Assembly (NCBI GenBank): GCA_038257845.1
Contig: JBBSQL010000007.1
Location: forward strand, 1-64,000
DNA length: 64,000 nucleotides
Direction of reading: 5' to 3'
Origin: JAFDXJ01 sp038257845
GTDB taxonomy: Bacteria; Bacteroidota; Bacteroidia; Chitinophagales; Chitinophagaceae
The notes beneath the pieces were generated by a model. That model saw nothing but the letters and a program-made list of their open reading frames with translations. It was not told the DNA's origin and made no database searches. Made by a program: the position numbers and the translations under genes. How positions within the stretch are numbered: the first letter of the stretch is position 1; each line of letters starts with the position of its first letter. Of the stretch, positions 62,309 through 64,000 are shown in pieces.

Positions 62309-62668
62309 ATGGAAAATGAAGATAATTTTTTTTCAGAATCAAAAGACAAGCTGGAAGGGTATATCAACGACCGGATTATGCTGATAAAATTACAAGCTGT
62401 GGAAAAAACTTCCCGATTAGCGGGTGCTTTTTTTACCATCATTATTTTAGGCCTGATGGCAGTTTTTATTTTATTATTCCTAAGCTTATCCCTTGCGGCT
62501 TTCCTCGCTACTATTTTAGGCAGTTTATTTTGGGGGTATGGCATCGTAGCAATTTTTTACATCATTCTTGCTATTGTTGTAGTTGCATTACGAAAAAAAG
62601 TAATTGAGAAATCGATGACTAATTTTTTAGTAAACATTTTATTTGAAAAATCAAAGGAAAATGAATAA
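62309..62668 (+). CDS. Phage-holin-family (DUF1469-like) membrane protein
   Basis: This protein of 119 residues has an amphipathic N-terminal helix (KLEGYINDRIMLIKLQAVEK) and two strong membrane helices (about 38-60 and 70-92). That matches the small inner-membrane 'holin superfamily' proteins that accompany YtxH genes in non-phage loci. There are no phage genes nearby, so I do not read it as a lysis gene. It overlaps the next gene by 8 bp, showing translational coupling. Confidence 0.75.
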   Translation: MENEDNFFSESKDKLEGYINDRIMLIKLQAVEKTSRLAGAFFTIIILGLMAVFILLFLSLSLAAFLATILGSLFWGYGIVAIFYIILAIVVVALRKKVIEKSMTNFLVNILFEKSKENE

Positions 62669-63026
62669 TAAGCATAAAGAAAAAGATTTGTCCGCGATCA
62701 ATAATTTGAGTGACTTGCAAAAAGAAATTGCGCTATTGAAGATTTCTATCAAGATACAGGAATCTGAATTGCAGGAAAGATTAAAAGAAATACCCAAAGA
62801 ATCTCTAAAAGTTGCAGCCGGAGCTGTTCTTCCCGCAGTCGTACAACGTGCAATTTTTACAAAATCATTACAACCAATTTTCAGGTTGGGAAAATCATTA
62901 TTATTTTCAGGAAAAAAAGGAAGGGTAGATTTAAAAGAATCAGCAATTGGTCTTGCAAAAGGTGTGGGTATTTTTGCTGGTGCAAAAACGCTCATAAATT
63001 GGATAAAAAAAAGAAAAAATAAGTAA
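62661..63026 (+). CDS. Hypothetical protein, 121 aa
   Basis: This is the third gene of the unit, 121 residues from the ATG at 62661 (MNNKHKEKDLSAINNL), which overlaps the preceding gene by 8 bp. An in-frame ATG at 62643 adds six residues. It has a charged coiled-coil-like N-terminus (LQKEIALLKISIKIQESELQ) and an amphipathic C-terminal half (ESAIGLAKGVGIFAGAKTLINWI) with a basic end. I do not recognise a family. It may associate with the membrane with its partners. Confidence 0.7.
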   Translation: MNNKHKEKDLSAINNLSDLQKEIALLKISIKIQESELQERLKEIPKESLKVAAGAVLPAVVQRAIFTKSLQPIFRLGKSLLFSGKKGRVDLKESAIGLAKGVGIFAGAKTLINWIKKRKNK

Positions 63027-63103
63027 GCACGTTTCTTTCTTTAATAAAACATTCCCGCATAATTAAAAGACCTTCAATTGTTAACTTCTAAACCACTTTC
63101 CTG

Positions 63104-64000
63104 CTGACAGCAAAAAAAGCTTTATATAAATCTTTAAAAATAATAGCATGGATTGTTGGTTCAATCCTTTTGTTATTTATACTGGTTTTGATCGCCATTC
63201 AAATTCCGGCTGTACAAAATTTTGCGCGCGGAAAAATTGTCACTTACCTGGAGAAAAAAATTCATACCAAAGTTGAAATTGGAAAATTAAGCATTGACTT
63301 TCCCAAAAGAATCGTTCTCGAAAATATTTATTTTGAAGACCAGGCAAAAGATACTTTGCTCGCAGGAAAAAAAATACGGGTTGATATCACGCTGCTGAAA
63401 TTACTGAATCATACAGTTGAATTAAATTATCTTGAACTGGATGGCATTCGTGCAAATATTTACCGCAAGGGAAAAGATACCGTGTTTAATTATCAATATA
63501 TTGTTGATGCGTTTGCCGGGGATCAAAAAGCGACGCCTACAAAGGCATCCACACCAATGACTTTTCATTTGGATAAAATTGTGCTGAACCAGGTCACCAC
63601 AACTTTTACAGATGATTTTACAGGGAATGATTTATATGCTTTCCTGGGAAATTTCAAAGTGAACATAAAATCTTTCGAGCCTGATAAAAGCACGTATAAT
63701 GTTCCTTCCATTGCACTCGATAATGCCAATATTCGTTTCAGGCAATATACGCCATTGCACATAAGTGTGCCCATTTCCGCGCCACCGGCGGATTCTGCAA
63801 ATCTTACGACCGCCACAAAACTTACGCTGGATAAAATTGATTTTACAAAAGTTCTTTTTCAATACGATAACCAGCTTTCAAATATGCTGGCCAATATTAA
63901 CCTGGGAGATTTTCATTCTGTTTTTGAAAACATTGACCTGGGCAAATTATTGATTTCATTGAAAAGCCTTGAGCTTAAAAATTCAACAGTTAATGTGCAA
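63104..64000 (+). CDS. TamB/AsmA-like translocation protein, 5' portion
   Basis: An open frame without stops runs from after the stop at 63089 to the right edge, so the gene is incomplete at 64000. The start of the protein reads like a TamB family member: basic N-terminus, membrane helix (IVGSILLLFILVLIAIQIPAV), then QNFARGKIVTYLEKKIHTKV and IGKLSIDFPKRIVLENIYFED. Those repeats occur in AsmA/TamB proteins that move lipids or outer-membrane proteins. There is no in-frame ATG, GTG or TTG before the membrane helix; CTG at 63104 (or 63101) gives the best N-terminus. It follows the envelope trio by 77 bp. Confidence 0.75.
   Translation, partial: MTAKKALYKSLKIIAWIVGSILLLFILVLIAIQIPAVQNFARGKIVTYLEKKIHTKVEIGKLSIDFPKRIVLENIYFEDQAKDTLLAGKKIRVDITLLKLLNHTVELNYLELDGIRANIYRKGKDTVFNYQYIVDAFAGDQKATPTKASTPMTFHLDKIVLNQVTTTFTDDFTGNDLYAFLGNFKVNIKSFEPDKSTYNVPSIALDNANIRFRQYTPLHISVPISAPPADSANLTTATKLTLDKIDFTKVLFQYDNQLSNMLANINLGDFHSVFENIDLGKLLISLKSLELKNSTVNVQ

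Noticed and set aside
62309..62668. Prophage signal from the holin-like gene
   Set aside because: No other phage genes, integrase or attachment sites are present; such holin-family proteins accompany YtxH genes in ordinary loci.

Overview
The window is chromosomal DNA from a member of the Bacteroidota, most like the Chitinophagaceae/Sphingobacteriia. The evidence is AT-rich DNA with many A/T-ending codons, a SusC/SusD pair, a type IX secretion C-terminal tail, a DUF5686-type outer-membrane protein, a methionine synthase split into two genes, a Bacteroidota-style ComEC, and repeated promoters with the Bacteroidota -7 box TAnnTTTG. No rRNA, tRNA, CRISPR array, IS element or prophage was recognised. 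Nearly all of it reads as core genome; the longest stretch without a gene is about 530 bp (17047-17577).

Layout. 0.1-9.4 kb: a methyltransferase, a two-component system with a PepSY-like lipoprotein, and a three-gene RND efflux operon whose pump carries a metal-pump-like relay. 9.4-14 kb: fatty-acid genes (acyl-CoA ligase, thiolase), then a quality-control group (arfB, dtd, MazG-like). 14-17 kb: an M48 protease/unknown secreted protein operon. 17.5-23.6 kb: nitroreductase, gmk, SDR, glycosyltransferase, DoxX, lysS and an L,D-transpeptidase-like protein. 23.8-31.4 kb: susD/susC, a T9SS-exported PQQ-type sugar dehydrogenase and a divergent glucokinase, the last two sharing a back-to-back promoter. 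31.5-39.8 kb: two amidohydrolase-fold exported proteins and split metH. 39.8-42.5 kb: a tightly packed operon of tryptophan 2,3-dioxygenase, sulfotransferase-like protein and class IV aminotransferase. 42.6-50.5 kb: pyrH, YIP1 protein, SDR, rpsO, pnp, prmA, plsY and an M48 lipoprotein. 50.5-56.4 kb (minus strand): EamA transporter, purH, comEC and a stand-alone C-terminal half of CarB. 56.5-64 kb: DUF5686 protein, terC, pyrD, AI-2E transporter, a small envelope trio (YtxH, holin-like, unknown) and the start of a TamB/AsmA-like gene that runs off the edge and appears to lack an ATG/GTG/TTG start.

How the genes work together. Nucleotide synthesis is scattered in single genes (gmk, pyrH, purH, carB half, pyrD). 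Translation and RNA functions (lysS, rpsO, pnp, prmA, arfB, dtd) are interspersed. The points most worth following are the sulfotransferase-aminotransferase pair (same order and total size as a plant fusion protein family, as I recall it), the lone CarB half, the RND pump with mixed family signatures, the amidohydrolase pair with missing metal ligands, and the shared sugar-oxidation/sugar-kinase promoter. Function calls rest on motif recognition by eye; no database search was possible.
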